Source: Halococcus saccharolyticus DSM 5350
GTDB taxonomy: Archaea > Halobacteriota > Halobacteria > Halobacteriales > Halococcaceae
Direction: 5' to 3'
Length of the DNA: 64,000 nt
Assembly (NCBI RefSeq): GCF_000336915.1
Contig: NZ_AOMD01000025.1
Span: 62,001 to 126,000 of the forward strand
The position numbers and the translations under genes are program-made. A model generated the notes under the pieces. It had not been told where the DNA came from and made no database searches. It worked only from the letters and a program-made list of their open reading frames with translations. This document shows positions 8,655 to 18,287 of the stretch, one piece after another; position 1 is the first letter of the stretch, and every line of letters starts with the position of its first letter.

Positions 8655-8799
8655 CGTGTCCTCGTCGGTGGTTCGACCCACGACTACCTCAACCGTTCGT
8701 CCTTCGGCTCCGCGATCGGCCGATCCGAACGGATTCCCGACGGATCGGAACACCGGCGTTACGTTCATGACGCCAGGCGTCGTAGGCGAACCATATCGA

Positions 8800-9258
8800 A
8801 TGAGGCGCGAGTACTTCGACCTCCACGTCAGCAACACCGACTGGGTGGCGGTGGACGGCCAGCCGGCGAAACCCACCCTCACCATCGACTTCGACGGGCC
8901 GAGCGAGGTGCTCGAGAAGCGACTCGCGGGAGCCGACGACGGCCTCGTCGATGCCGACGAAACCGACGTCAACTACCGCCTCCACGCCGACGACGGTGAC
9001 GGCGTACTCAGTATCACCAACCGCATCACCGGCGACTTCGTGCTCGAACTCAACGCCGATGCGGACGGCGTACTCGGGTTCATCCGGGCAGCGCGCGCCT
9101 ACGGCGAGGCGACCGACAACGAGGGACGCTACCGAGTGATCGTCCGCTTCGAGGGCCGTGACGTGCTCACCCAGGACAAAACGACCTTTCTCGTTTACAA
9201 TAGCGAGGGGAACCTCGTGCGTCAGCACTCCCTGATCCCCGGCGGCGTCGAACTCTGA
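8800..9258 (+). CDS. conserved haloarchaeal protein of unknown function (DUF5793-like, tentative)
   Basis: A 152-residue acidic soluble protein beginning MRREYFDL. It looks like a small alpha/beta protein of a family seen in haloarchaea; the family name is from memory and tentative. No catalytic motif, membrane segment or metal site is visible. The upstream frame extends to 8632 but covers the divergent methyltransferase promoter, and ATG 8800 fits the conserved beginning. It lies 57 nt upstream of the phosphohexomutase gene on the same strand. Confidence 0.7.
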   Translation: MRREYFDLHVSNTDWVAVDGQPAKPTLTIDFDGPSEVLEKRLAGADDGLVDADETDVNYRLHADDGDGVLSITNRITGDFVLELNADADGVLGFIRAARAYGEATDNEGRYRVIVRFEGRDVLTQDKTTFLVYNSEGNLVRQHSLIPGGVEL

Positions 9259-9286
9259 GACGGAGCCGTCGGTGGAAACCATCCGC

Positions 9287-9294
9287 CATAAATA
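9287..9294 (+). promoter_or_regulatory. TATA-like box of the phosphohexomutase gene
   Basis: CATAAATA lies 22-29 nt upstream of the ATG at 9316 in otherwise G+C-rich sequence, consistent with a promoter for a leaderless transcript. Confidence 0.5.
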
Positions 9295-9315
9295 CCACCC
9301 GTCCGATCCTCGACC

Positions 9316-10716
9316 ATGACTCTCTTCGGTACCGCGGGCATCCGTGGTGATGTCCGTGAGCGCCTCACGCCCGAGCTCGCGCTCGCGGTCGGCCGGGCCG
9401 CGGGAACCGACGCCGTCGATCGCGAGGATGCGTCGGCCGACATCGAGTTCGTGATCGCCCGCGACGGCCGCGAGACCGGCCCGGCGCTCGCGGCGGCGCT
9501 CGAAGCCGGCCTCGAAAGCGCGGGTACGACGGTTCGACGGGCAGGGGTACTCCCGACGCCGGCGCTCGCGTTCGCCTCGCGCGGCCGCCGCGGGGTGATG
9601 GTCACGGCGAGTCACAACCCACCGACCGACAACGGGCTGAAGCTGTTCGCCGACGGCGAGGAGTACGGCGACGACGCCGAAGCCAGGATCGAGAGCCGCG
9701 TCGAGGAGGACGGTTCGCCAGCGGCGTGGCACGATTGGGGCAACGCGGAACGGATCGACCCGCTTGCGGGTTACCGTGACCGCATCGCCGACTACGCCGA
9801 GGGTCACGGGGCGGCGCTCGACGGGATCGAGATCGTCGTCGACTGCGGCAACGGGATGGCGAGCCGCGCGACCCCGCAGGTGCTCCGCGCGCTCGGGGCC
9901 GACGTGGTGGCACTGAACGCGAACGTCGACGGCCACTTCCCCGCCCGTGGGAGCAAGCCCACGCCCGAGACGCTCGGCGATCTTCAGGCGTTTCTCGGCG
10001 ACGACGATGGAGACACGGCCGACCGGACCGATGGACCGACGCTCGGGATCGCCCACGACGGCGACGCCGACCGAGTGGTGTTCCTCGATGAGACTGGTGA
10101 GATCGTCCATGAAGACACCATCGTGGCGATCCTCGCCGAACACTACACTCGCGCGAGCGACGCCGCCGACCCGGTGGTGGTGACCACGCCGAACGCCTCC
10201 TCCCGGATCGACGAACGGGTCGCGGCGGCCGGCGGTCGGGTGGAGCGCGTTCGTCTCGGCGCGCTCCACGTCGGGATCGCGGCAGTGCGCGAGGCAGGCG
10301 ACATCGACACGTCGGTGGTCTTTGCGGCCGAACCGTGGAAACACATCCACTCCGACCTCGGACCGTGGATCGACGGCGTGGCGAGCGCCGCGGTGTTCTC
10401 ACGGCTGGTCGCCGAGCAGGGACTCGCCGCGCTCCGCGAGCCGATCGCCGAGCGCCCTTACCGGAAGGTGAGCGTCGACTGCCCCGACGATCGAAAGGAC
10501 GCGGTGATGAGGCAGCTCGCGACGACGCTCCCCGAGGCGTTCCCGGACGCCGACATCGAGACCGAACACGGCGTCCGACTCGACCTCAACGAAGGTTGGG
10601 TACTCGTCAGACCGAGCGGTACCGAACCCAAAGTCCGAGTGTACGCCGAGAGCGAACAGGTCGACGAACTCCGCGAACAAGCGGTCACGACGGTCGAGGC
10701 GGCCGTCGAAGACTGA
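9316..10716 (+). CDS. phosphoglucosamine/phosphomannomutase family protein
   Basis: A 466-residue alpha-D-phosphohexomutase. The phosphoserine loop TASHNP is at residues 97-102 with Ser99 as the catalytic phosphoserine. The metal loop HDGDADR, the sugar-binding segment around AAEPWKH and the C-terminal phosphate-binding loop PSGTEPKVRV are all present, so the four-domain enzyme is complete. It interconverts hexose or hexosamine 1- and 6-phosphates for sugar nucleotide synthesis used in S-layer glycosylation. GlmM and ManB activities cannot be separated by sequence alone. The start is supported by the preceding A/T box. Confidence 0.9.
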   Translation: MTLFGTAGIRGDVRERLTPELALAVGRAAGTDAVDREDASADIEFVIARDGRETGPALAAALEAGLESAGTTVRRAGVLPTPALAFASRGRRGVMVTASHNPPTDNGLKLFADGEEYGDDAEARIESRVEEDGSPAAWHDWGNAERIDPLAGYRDRIADYAEGHGAALDGIEIVVDCGNGMASRATPQVLRALGADVVALNANVDGHFPARGSKPTPETLGDLQAFLGDDDGDTADRTDGPTLGIAHDGDADRVVFLDETGEIVHEDTIVAILAEHYTRASDAADPVVVTTPNASSRIDERVAAAGGRVERVRLGALHVGIAAVREAGDIDTSVVFAAEPWKHIHSDLGPWIDGVASAAVFSRLVAEQGLAALREPIAERPYRKVSVDCPDDRKDAVMRQLATTLPEAFPDADIETEHGVRLDLNEGWVLVRPSGTEPKVRVYAESEQVDELREQAVTTVEAAVED

Positions 10717-10924
10717 ACGTCGAATCCGCGAACATCGGTTTGGGAGTGGTCCTACGACGCGACCGCACCAACAACAGCCGGTGTTCCGATCGCCGTCGCG
10801 TTCTCACTGCCGTCCGCCGCGTCCGAGCTGATTCCGCTTGCGCCAAGCGGTCGTCGCTTGTCGACTTTTCGGAGACGTCAGTCGTCGGATGAGCGGCGAT
10901 GGACGAGAGTCATACCTGTCCATC

Positions 10925-10954
10925 AATGTTGGTATTCGAACATCGTCAACATCG
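10925..10954 (+). promoter_or_regulatory. repeated AACAT half-sites upstream of the BMP operon (possible operator)
   Basis: AATGTT at 10925-10930 and AACAT at 10939-10943 form an inverted repeat, and AACATCG is repeated directly at 10939-10945 and 10948-10954. They lie just upstream of the promoter-like box of the nucleoside transporter operon, so a regulator may bind here. This is inference from position and symmetry. Confidence 0.3.
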
Positions 10955-10972
10955 CTGGCTGTCCCGAATGAA

Positions 10973-10983
10973 CGATACACTTA
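10973..10983 (+). promoter_or_regulatory. promoter-like box of the BMP lipoprotein operon
   Basis: CGATACACTTA ends 26 nt before the ATG at 11009, the usual distance for a haloarchaeal TATA element on a leaderless mRNA. The identical 11-mer occurs at 38889-38899 at almost the same distance from another start codon. Confidence 0.5.
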
Positions 10984-11008
10984 TTCCACTACGACAGTGG
11001 TTCATGGC

Positions 11009-12184
11009 ATGCGCACGAGTCCGGACAGACGACGATTCCTGCAGATCGCTGGAGCAGCCGGTATCGCCGGTCTTGCGGGCTGTACGAGCGGCGGTGGTGG
11101 AAGCGGTTCGGGCAACGACTCCGGCGGGTCGAACGGATCCGCGGGATCGAACGGTTCCGGTGGCAACGGCTCGAACGCGACCGGGAACGCGAGCGGCGGG
11201 TCGGGGAGTGGCTCCGACATGAACGTCGGGATGGTGTACGCGAAGGGCGGTCTCGGCGACAAGTCGTTCAACGACTCGGCCAACCGCGGTGTCAAGCGGG
11301 CCGCCGATGAACTCGGCGTGAGTTTCAACAACGCCCAGCCCGAGCAGAACTCGGACTTTCCGACGTTCCAGCGCCGATTCGCCCAGCAGACCAATCCGGC
11401 CTACGACCTGATCTGTTGTATCGGGTTCGCGCAGGTGAGTGGGCTCCAGGACGTCGCCCCCAATTTCTCCGACCAGAACTTCATGCTCGTCGACGGTGTG
11501 GTCGAGGAGCCGAACGTCGCGAGCTACACGTTCAAAGAACACGTGGGATCGTTCCAGATCGGCCACCTCGCGGGCCTGCTCACGACCCGCGAGATGAGCG
11601 CGGGTGCGGGCGAAACCAACCCCGAAAACGCGACGCTCGGATTCGTCGGCGGCGAGGAGGTCCCGTTGATCAAGAAGTTCCAGGCCGGGTTCGAGGCGGG
11701 TGCGAAACACGCGAACGAGGAGGCGAACGTGCGGGTCGCGTACACCGGTTCGTTCTCCGATCCCGGTGCAGGCAAGGAGGCTGCGGTCTCGATGTACGAC
11801 AACGGCGCGGACATCGTCTACCACGCCGCCGGCGGAAGCGGTATCGGCGTGTTTCAGGCCGCCCAGGGACAGGGTCGGTACGCCATCGGTGTCGACTCCG
11901 ACCAGTCGGTAAGCTCGCCGAAGTTCTCCGACGTGATCCTCGCGAGCATGGTCAAAAAGGTCAACAACGCCGTGTTCCGGTCGATCGAGAACGTCGCTAA
12001 CGACAGCTTCAACGGCGGTAGTGTGACGACTCTCGGTCTCGAAGGGAACGGCGTCGAGGCGGTCTACGGCCAGGAACTCGGCCCAGAGATCCCCGAGGAG
12101 GTCAAACAGTCCCTGGAAGAGTCCCAGGAGAAGATCATCGCGGGCGACATCTCGGTGCCACAAGAGCCCGGCCAGGTCGAGTGA
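11009..12184 (+). CDS. BMP-family (PnrA/TmpC-like) substrate-binding lipoprotein
   Basis: A 391-residue extracellular binding protein with a twin-arginine signal (DRRRFLQ, residues 6-12) and a lipobox LAGC with Cys25, so it is probably exported by Tat and lipid-anchored. A long Gly/Ser/Asn-rich linker (about residues 26-72) is followed by the BMP domain, which starts MNVGMVYAKGGLGDKSFND and includes an EHVGSFQIGHLAG segment. BMP proteins bind nucleosides or related compounds, and the next three genes encode the matching ABC transporter. Cytidine deaminase and uridine phosphorylase genes nearby support a nucleoside ligand. Confidence 0.88.
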   Translation: MRTSPDRRRFLQIAGAAGIAGLAGCTSGGGGSGSGNDSGGSNGSAGSNGSGGNGSNATGNASGGSGSGSDMNVGMVYAKGGLGDKSFNDSANRGVKRAADELGVSFNNAQPEQNSDFPTFQRRFAQQTNPAYDLICCIGFAQVSGLQDVAPNFSDQNFMLVDGVVEEPNVASYTFKEHVGSFQIGHLAGLLTTREMSAGAGETNPENATLGFVGGEEVPLIKKFQAGFEAGAKHANEEANVRVAYTGSFSDPGAGKEAAVSMYDNGADIVYHAAGGSGIGVFQAAQGQGRYAIGVDSDQSVSSPKFSDVILASMVKKVNNAVFRSIENVANDSFNGGSVTTLGLEGNGVEAVYGQELGPEIPEEVKQSLEESQEKIIAGDISVPQEPGQVE

Positions 12185-12228
12185 GTGGCCGACGAACGAT
12201 TCATGCCACGGACGACGTGGGAGGTCCG

Positions 12229-13830
12229 ATGACGAACGCAGTCGAACTCCGAGAGATCACCAAGCGCTTCCCGGGAGTGATCGCTAACGACGACGTCTCG
12301 CTCGCGGTCGAATCCGGTACTGTCCACGCGCTGCTCGGCGAGAACGGCGCAGGCAAGTCGACGTTGATGAACGTGCTCTACGGGCTCTACGAGCCCGATG
12401 CGGGCACCATCGAGCTCGACGGACAGTCCAGAACGTTCGACTCTCCACGGGACGCCATCGACGCCGGGATCGGGATGATCCATCAGCACTTCATGCTCGT
12501 CCCGCCGATGTCGGTGGCCGAAAACGTCGTACTTGGCCACGAACCCACGAAATGGGGCGGTCTCGCGACCGATCGCGGGCAGGCACGCGACGCGGTCCGG
12601 GAGCTCGCCGAACGCTACGGGTTCGCGGCCGACCCCGATGCGATGGTCGAGGACATCAGTGTCGGCGAACAACAGCGCGTCGAGATCCTGAAGGCGCTGT
12701 ACCGGGGTGCTGACGTACTGATCCTCGACGAGCCCACGGGAGTGCTCACTCCCCAGGAGGTCGAGGAGCTGTTTGCCGTGTTCGAGGAGCTGACGGCGGA
12801 GGGGAAGACACTGATCTTCATCACCCACAAGCTCGGCGAGGCGATGGAGGCCGCCGACGATATCACGGTGCTCAGAGACGGCGTGAACGTCGGGACCGTG
12901 GATGCGGACGCCACCACCCGCGAGGAGCTCGCGGAGATGATGGTCGGCCGTGAAGTCGTGCTCGACGTCGACGCCGGCCCCGCCGATCCCGGCGATAGCG
13001 TCCTCTCGGTCGACGGTCTCTCGGTTCATGGCGAGCACGGCGGCAAGCACGTCACGGATACGGGATTCACGGTACGGGAGGGCGAAATCTTCGGCATCGC
13101 GGGCGTCGACGGCAACGGCCAGTCCGAACTCATCGAGGCGATCACCGGGCTCCGGGTACCCGACGCCGGCACCGTCAATCTCGGCGACGAGGAAATCACC
13201 CGAGTCTCGCGAAGCGGCCACATCGACCGCGGGATGGCCTACGTCCCGGAGGACCGCCAGGAACGCGGTCTCGTGATGGAGTTCGACCTCACCGAGAACG
13301 GCGTGCTGGGGAGCCAGCACACGCCACCGATCGGCGGTGGCCGGATCGACTGGAACGGCGCGCGCGGCCACGCCACGGACATCATCGAGGAGTACGACGT
13401 CCGACCGCCGGAACCGGCGGCGGAGGCCCACTCGCTCTCGGGTGGTAACCAGCAGAAGTTCCTGGTCGGCCGCGAGTTCGAGCGCGATCCCGACGTCGTG
13501 GTGGCGACCCACCCCACGCGCGGAGTGGACGTCGGCTCGACCGAGTTCATCCACGACCGTTTGCTCGAACTCCGTGACGCTGGTGTCGCAGTCCTGCTGG
13601 TATCGGCGAACCTCACGGAGGTTCGGGGACTGTCGGATCGGCTTGCGGTGATGCACGACGGTCGGTTCGTCGATGTCGTCGATCCCGATACGGTCACCGA
13701 GGAGGACCTCGGCCTCCTGATGGCGGGCGAACAGCCTACGGAGCGCGAGTCAGCCGACGTGACCGCAGACGGCGGTCAACAGGACGACGAAACCGGTTCG
13801 GAGCACCGCTCGACCGGAGGTGAGCGATGA
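12229..13830 (+). CDS. nucleoside ABC transporter ATP-binding protein (two ATPase domains)
   Basis: A 533-residue protein with two tandem ABC domains, as in RbsA/YufO-type ATPases. The first has Walker A GENGAGKST (near residue 42), a SVGEQQRVEI signature and Walker B LILDEPTGVL. The second has a degenerate P-loop GVDGNGQSE and the signature LSGGNQQK. ATG 12229 is preferred because GGAGGT lies just upstream; the longer frame begins at a GTG overlapping the previous stop. It overlaps the permease gene by 4 nt (ATGA), so this is an operon with the BMP gene. Confidence 0.92.
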   Translation: MTNAVELREITKRFPGVIANDDVSLAVESGTVHALLGENGAGKSTLMNVLYGLYEPDAGTIELDGQSRTFDSPRDAIDAGIGMIHQHFMLVPPMSVAENVVLGHEPTKWGGLATDRGQARDAVRELAERYGFAADPDAMVEDISVGEQQRVEILKALYRGADVLILDEPTGVLTPQEVEELFAVFEELTAEGKTLIFITHKLGEAMEAADDITVLRDGVNVGTVDADATTREELAEMMVGREVVLDVDAGPADPGDSVLSVDGLSVHGEHGGKHVTDTGFTVREGEIFGIAGVDGNGQSELIEAITGLRVPDAGTVNLGDEEITRVSRSGHIDRGMAYVPEDRQERGLVMEFDLTENGVLGSQHTPPIGGGRIDWNGARGHATDIIEEYDVRPPEPAAEAHSLSGGNQQKFLVGREFERDPDVVVATHPTRGVDVGSTEFIHDRLLELRDAGVAVLLVSANLTEVRGLSDRLAVMHDGRFVDVVDPDTVTEEDLGLLMAGEQPTERESADVTADGGQQDDETGSEHRSTGGER

Positions 13831-15107
13831 GCCGCCGGGAGGACATCGAAGCCGGACTCGCGCGGCTGGTGGCGGCGTCGTGGGTCGAACGGCTGCTGTT
13901 GAGCCTCGCGGCGCTCGCGGCCTCGATCGTCGTTGGGGGCGTCATCGTGGTGATATCGGGGATGGCGGCGACGTGCGAGGAGCCGGCCTTCGCCTTCTTC
14001 GGGCCGACGTCGTGTTACGATCCAGTCGGCGTGTACGTCCAGCTGTTCCAGGGCGCGATCGGGAACGTCCTCGCCGATCCCTTCAACTTCCAGATCGCAC
14101 TCACACTGAAGGAGACCTCGCTGCTCGTCTTCACCGGCCTCTCGGTCGCGGTCGCGTTCCGCGCCGGGCTGTTCAACATCGGCTCACAGGGCCAGCTCGT
14201 GGCCGGGGCGCTCGCGACCGCACTCACCGTGCTGTCCGTCGCTCCGTTCGTGCCCGCCGGACTCGGCGCGATCGTGCTGGTGCCGCTCGGCGTGATCGCG
14301 GGTGCAGTCGTCGGGGGACTCTACGGGGCGATTCCGGGGGCACTCAAGGCGTACGCCGACGCGAACGAGGTCATCACGACGATCATGCTCAACTTCGTCG
14401 CGGCCCAGATCGCCTTCTTCCTCGTCTCGTCGTACTTCAGTGCGCCGGAGAGCCAGTCGGTCGAGACGCGCACGGTTCCGGGAGCGGCGGTGCTCGAATC
14501 CACGCTGTTCGGGTCGGGTAGCAACTTCTCGGTGTTCGTGTTCGTCTTCGGGCTCGCGCTGGTCGCAGGGTTGTACTACCTGATTGAGCGAACCGCGTTC
14601 GGGTACGATCTCCGAACGAGCGGGCTCCAGCCCGAAGCCGCCGAGTACGGTGGCGTCGACGCCGATCGCACGATCGTGACGAGTATGGCGCTCTCGGGAG
14701 CGTTCGCGGGCATCGGCGGCGCGGTCTGGGTGCTGATGGTCACGGGACGATTCACGGCCTCGGTCCCCGCGCTCGGGTTCGACGGTATCACGGTATCGAT
14801 CCTCGCGGGCAACAACCCTCTCGGCGTGGTGCCCGCGGCGTTGCTGTTCGGCGTGCTCAAAAGCGGGTCACTCGCGCTCCAGCTCTCGGCCGAGTCGCCC
14901 CCGAAACAGCTCGTGGGCGTGCTCCGTGGACTGATCATCCTGTTCGTGGCGATGCCGGAGTTCTTCCGGTTCATCGGTCAGCGCTTCGTCACCACCGGCC
15001 GCGATCCCGTCGCGACCGACGGCGGTAAGCGCGTCGAAGGTGCGCGAGCCTCGACGGGCGAGCGAAGCGATTCTAACGGCGACGAGCTGAAGGAGGGTGA
15101 ACCATGA
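13827..15107 (+). CDS. nucleoside ABC transporter permease (YufP-like)
   Basis: A 426-residue membrane protein of the branched-chain amino acid/ribose permease family. The segment LFNIGSQGQLVAGA is the conserved cytoplasmic motif of this family; about ten hydrophobic segments follow an N-terminal polar stretch. The C-terminal 45 residues are hydrophilic. It is translationally coupled to the ATPase before it and the permease after it. It pairs with the next gene to form the heterodimeric channel. Confidence 0.9.
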   Translation: MSRREDIEAGLARLVAASWVERLLLSLAALAASIVVGGVIVVISGMAATCEEPAFAFFGPTSCYDPVGVYVQLFQGAIGNVLADPFNFQIALTLKETSLLVFTGLSVAVAFRAGLFNIGSQGQLVAGALATALTVLSVAPFVPAGLGAIVLVPLGVIAGAVVGGLYGAIPGALKAYADANEVITTIMLNFVAAQIAFFLVSSYFSAPESQSVETRTVPGAAVLESTLFGSGSNFSVFVFVFGLALVAGLYYLIERTAFGYDLRTSGLQPEAAEYGGVDADRTIVTSMALSGAFAGIGGAVWVLMVTGRFTASVPALGFDGITVSILAGNNPLGVVPAALLFGVLKSGSLALQLSAESPPKQLVGVLRGLIILFVAMPEFFRFIGQRFVTTGRDPVATDGGKRVEGARASTGERSDSNGDELKEGEP

Positions 15108-16192
15108 GTACCGCTCGACTCCAGAACACCGTCGCGGAGTACGGGCTCCGGCGGCTACTCGCCTACGGTGCTGGTGTGCTCCTCGCGATCGCAGTGGCCT
15201 ACGGTGCAATCTTCCCGAATACGGCCGCCGGCGATCTCCTTCGTGTCGCGCTGAGCGAGAGCACGCTGGGGGCCGCCCTCCGGCTCGCAGTGCCGATCGT
15301 GTGTGCCGCTCTCGGCGGAATCTTCGCAGAGAAATCCGGTGTGATCAACATCGGGCTCGAAGGACTCCTGATCATCTCGGCGTTCACGGGCGTCTACGTC
15401 GCCGATGCAGTCGGCTCGCTGGCGTTCCTGCCCGGGATCTGGGTCGGCTTTTTCGCCGGCGTACTCGCGAGCACGCTGCTGTCGCTGCTGTTCGCGGTAG
15501 TCTGTCTGGAGTACCGCGCCGACCAGATCATCGCCGGACTCGCGGTGTGGCTGATCGCGCTCGGGCTGGCTCCGTTCGTCTCACAGGTCGCCTACGGTAG
15601 CGTCAACACCGACAGCGTCGGCACGCTCGGGACGTGGACGATCCCCGTGCTCTCGGAACTCCCGTTCGTGGGATCCGTGCTGTTCGATGCGAGCCCGGTG
15701 GTGTACATCATGCTGTTCGCGGTGGCCGGCTCGTGGTACGTCCTGAACCGCACGTCGTTCGGTCGGCACGTCCGCGCGAGCGGCGAGAACCCGAAGGCGC
15801 TCGATACCGCCGGTGTGAACGTCACCCGGACAAGGTACGTGGCCGTCGCTCTCTCGGGCGTACTCTCGGGGATCGGTGGGGCTGGCCTCTCGCTCGGCCA
15901 GGTCGGACTGTTCATCGGGAACGGTCAGACGATGGTCAACGGCCGCGGGTTCATCGCGATCGTCGCCTACCTCTTCGGCAACTACAACCCGCTGGGGGCG
16001 TTCGGGGCCGGTGTGCTCTTTGCTGGGCTCGACGCGCTCCAGCTCCGTCTCCAGCAGATTCCGGCCTACGCGGTGCCGAGTTCGCTCGTCCAGACGATCC
16101 CCTACATCACGGTGATCATCGTGCTCGCACTCGTCGGCCGAACCCGGATCCCGTCCGCAGCCGGCGAACACTACGAATCCGGTGAGGATTGA
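15104..16192 (+). CDS. nucleoside ABC transporter permease (YufQ-like)
   Basis: A 362-residue permease, second half of the transport channel. The motif EKSGVINIGLEGLLI near residue 74 is diagnostic for this subfamily (compare NIGSQGQ in the previous gene). About nine or ten hydrophobic segments are visible. It starts within the stop of the preceding gene and ends the operon; the next gene is convergent and only 3 nt away. Confidence 0.9.
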   Translation: MSTARLQNTVAEYGLRRLLAYGAGVLLAIAVAYGAIFPNTAAGDLLRVALSESTLGAALRLAVPIVCAALGGIFAEKSGVINIGLEGLLIISAFTGVYVADAVGSLAFLPGIWVGFFAGVLASTLLSLLFAVVCLEYRADQIIAGLAVWLIALGLAPFVSQVAYGSVNTDSVGTLGTWTIPVLSELPFVGSVLFDASPVVYIMLFAVAGSWYVLNRTSFGRHVRASGENPKALDTAGVNVTRTRYVAVALSGVLSGIGGAGLSLGQVGLFIGNGQTMVNGRGFIAIVAYLFGNYNPLGAFGAGVLFAGLDALQLRLQQIPAYAVPSSLVQTIPYITVIIVLALVGRTRIPSAAGEHYESGED

Positions 16193-16195
16193 GGG

Positions 16196-17401
16196 TTACA
16201 GCCCGAACCCGCCGATCCGGTTCGCGCCGATCGCGGCCGCTGGCACGATCAGCGAAAAAACCAGTACTCCGATTCCGACACGCCAGCCGGCGAGCGTCGC
16301 CGCCCCACCGACGACGGCTCCGTTGAGCGCCGCAAACCCGATGTACACCGTCCGAACCAGCCCGAACCCGACACCACGCTCGTCCTCACCGAGGGCGTCC
16401 ATGAACCGGGATTGCACGGGCGGCCCCCAGCCCATTCCGAGGCCGATCAGCCCAACGGCCACGGCGACCGCCGGAAGGGCGTTGCCGAGCAGGAGGCCGA
16501 GGTAGCCGACGACGCCGAGGAGGAGCGCCACGGCGGTGACGGGATCGCGCCCGAAGCGATCGGAGAGCCAGCCGGCGACCGGCTGCGTCGCCGTGAGGAT
16601 CACGAAATACAGGGTGAAGAGTGTCCCGGCGAGTCCGATCGAAAGTCGATGGTACTCACGGAGGATCAGCGGCAGAAACGAAAACGCCGCCGTGTCGGCG
16701 AACTGAGCGAAGCCCGCGACGACCGTCGTGAACGCGATGCGGGGCCGTGAGAGGAGGGCGACGAGCGTGGACGGCTGGATCTGTTCGCGGAGCGACGTGT
16801 CGGGGCACGCAGGCGGGCGAGATCGAACGACGAACGCGAACCCGGCGAGAACGGGGACCGTGATGGCCGCGCCGAGGAGGAGTACGACACGCCAACTGTA
16901 CCGAGCGCCGACGACCGCGACGATCGGTGCGGTGAACCCGACGGCCTGCGCGCCGAGCCGGTGGATCCCGATCGCCCGACCGGTGTCGTCGAACGCATCG
17001 GTCAGCAGCGACGTCGCCGGGCTGTAGTACGCCCCGCTCACCGCACCGACGAGTCCCATACCGAGAACGACGAACAGCCCGGAGGACGACGTAGCGAGAA
17101 GGACGCTGGCGAGCCCCGTCAGCCCCACCGAAGCGAGGACGACGGTTCGTTCCCCGAAGCGGTCGCCGAGCGCCCCGCTTGGAAGCTGTGCGAGCGCGTA
17201 GGTGATCGTGCTGACCGTGACCGCGAGCCCGATGGTGAACGATGAGATACCGAGAGCAGTCTTGATGTCCGGAAACACCACACTGAGTGCGAACTCGACG
17301 AAGCGAACGCCGAAGTACGCGAGCACACACAGCACGAGCACGCTCGTTCGGTGACGCCACTCCCACGGCACCCACTCGGGGATCGCTCCGATGTCGCTCA
17401 C
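16196..17401 (-). CDS. MFS transporter
   Basis: A 401-residue, 12-segment major facilitator protein. The TM2-TM3 loop GALGDRFGERTV and the TM8-TM9 loop GWLSDRFGRDPV are the two MFS signature loops. The substrate is unknown. It begins with a GTG overlapping the stop of a truncated LysE-type gene (GTGA), so it is probably translated from the same mRNA. The nucleoside setting may be coincidental. Confidence 0.88.
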   Translation of the reverse strand: MSDIGAIPEWVPWEWRHRTSVLVLCVLAYFGVRFVEFALSVVFPDIKTALGISSFTIGLAVTVSTITYALAQLPSGALGDRFGERTVVLASVGLTGLASVLLATSSSGLFVVLGMGLVGAVSGAYYSPATSLLTDAFDDTGRAIGIHRLGAQAVGFTAPIVAVVGARYSWRVVLLLGAAITVPVLAGFAFVVRSRPPACPDTSLREQIQPSTLVALLSRPRIAFTTVVAGFAQFADTAAFSFLPLILREYHRLSIGLAGTLFTLYFVILTATQPVAGWLSDRFGRDPVTAVALLLGVVGYLGLLLGNALPAVAVAVGLIGLGMGWGPPVQSRFMDALGEDERGVGFGLVRTVYIGFAALNGAVVGGAATLAGWRVGIGVLVFSLIVPAAAIGANRIGGFGL

Positions 17402-17724
17402 GACAGGAAGTCCCGCTCAACCGCGAGGACGAGACCGAAGCCAACGAGAGCGTTTCCCGTGCCATAGCGCAGCCAGTCGTCGATGCCTGCGCACGAACGC
17501 AGCGCCGTCCGGATCGTCCCCGAGAGCACGGCGACGCTGGCGAGATACAGTAGTGTCAGTCCAGCGTACAGGCAGCCGAGGACGAAGAGTTGCAGCGACG
17601 CGTTCGACGCGGTTGCGAAGACGAGCGGCGGGAAAAAGGCGAGACAGAAGAGTGTGACCTTCGGGTCGAGGACATTCACCAGCAGGCCGTGATCGAACAC
17701 CAACACCGTCTCGATCGAGATCAT
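17398..17724 (-). pseudogene. truncated LysE/RhtB-type amino acid exporter
   Basis: An open frame of 108 residues matches only the C-terminal half of LysE/RhtB exporters, which are normally about 200 residues. The family motif LLVNVLDPKVTLF occurs at its very beginning, followed by three hydrophobic segments. No N-terminal half is visible in any frame of the 170 nt upstream (to 17891). It is probably a remnant after a 5' deletion, although the frame stays open and it overlaps the MFS start by 4 nt, so it may persist as a leader for that gene. Confidence 0.65.
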
Positions 17725-17891
17725 CGGTCGTCACCCCCATCGAATCGGCTGGTTGTAATGGTACTCATCACTCGCGATCTGTCGAGGTACTCGACCCAGC
17801 CTCGTGAGCCATCTGTGTGGCGCATCATCGTGTGGGGTCTTCGCCCCGTCGTTCCCGGTGGCTATTTCACGCTGCACGGGTGACGACGAAC

Positions 17892-18287
17892 ATGGACGAC
17901 GCAGACCTCGTCGCGGCCGCCCGCGAGGCCACGGCGAACGCCCACGTCCCGTACTCGGAGTATCGCGTCGGCGCGGCGCTCGAAACCGCCGACGGAACGG
18001 TGTTCACAGGCTGCAACATCGAGAACGCGAACTACTCGAACAGCCTCCACGCCGAGGAAGTGGCGATCGCCGAGGCCATCAAAAACGGTCACGACGCGTT
18101 CGCACAGGTTGCGGTGACGTCGAGCGAGCGCGACGGCGTGCTCCCCTGCGGGATGTGCCGTCAGACCTTCACCGAGTTCTGCGACGACGACTTTCGCGTG
18201 CTCTGTGACGAGGAGAGCGAACTCGCCGAGTATCGCCTCGGCGACCTCCTTCCGGACGCGATCACCGCCGAGACTCTGGGACGATGA
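17892..18287 (+). CDS. cdd: cytidine deaminase
   Basis: A 131-residue tetrameric-type cytidine deaminase that converts cytidine or deoxycytidine to uridine or deoxyuridine. The zinc and catalytic motifs are His53-Ala54-Glu55 and the Pro85-Cys86-Gly-Met-Cys89 pair. The substrate-binding region TGCNIENANYS (residues 39-49) is intact. Length is normal. ATG 17892 is preferred over the GTG at 17817 because homology starts there. It overlaps the uridine phosphorylase gene by 4 nt, so uridine produced here can pass directly to that enzyme. Confidence 0.95.
   Translation: MDDADLVAAAREATANAHVPYSEYRVGAALETADGTVFTGCNIENANYSNSLHAEEVAIAEAIKNGHDAFAQVAVTSSERDGVLPCGMCRQTFTEFCDDDFRVLCDEESELAEYRLGDLLPDAITAETLGR

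Noticed and set aside
17417-17740. Alternative minus-strand frame across the truncated LysE gene
   Set aside because: It is Arg-rich and lacks hydrophobic segments; the other frame matches the LysE C-terminal half.
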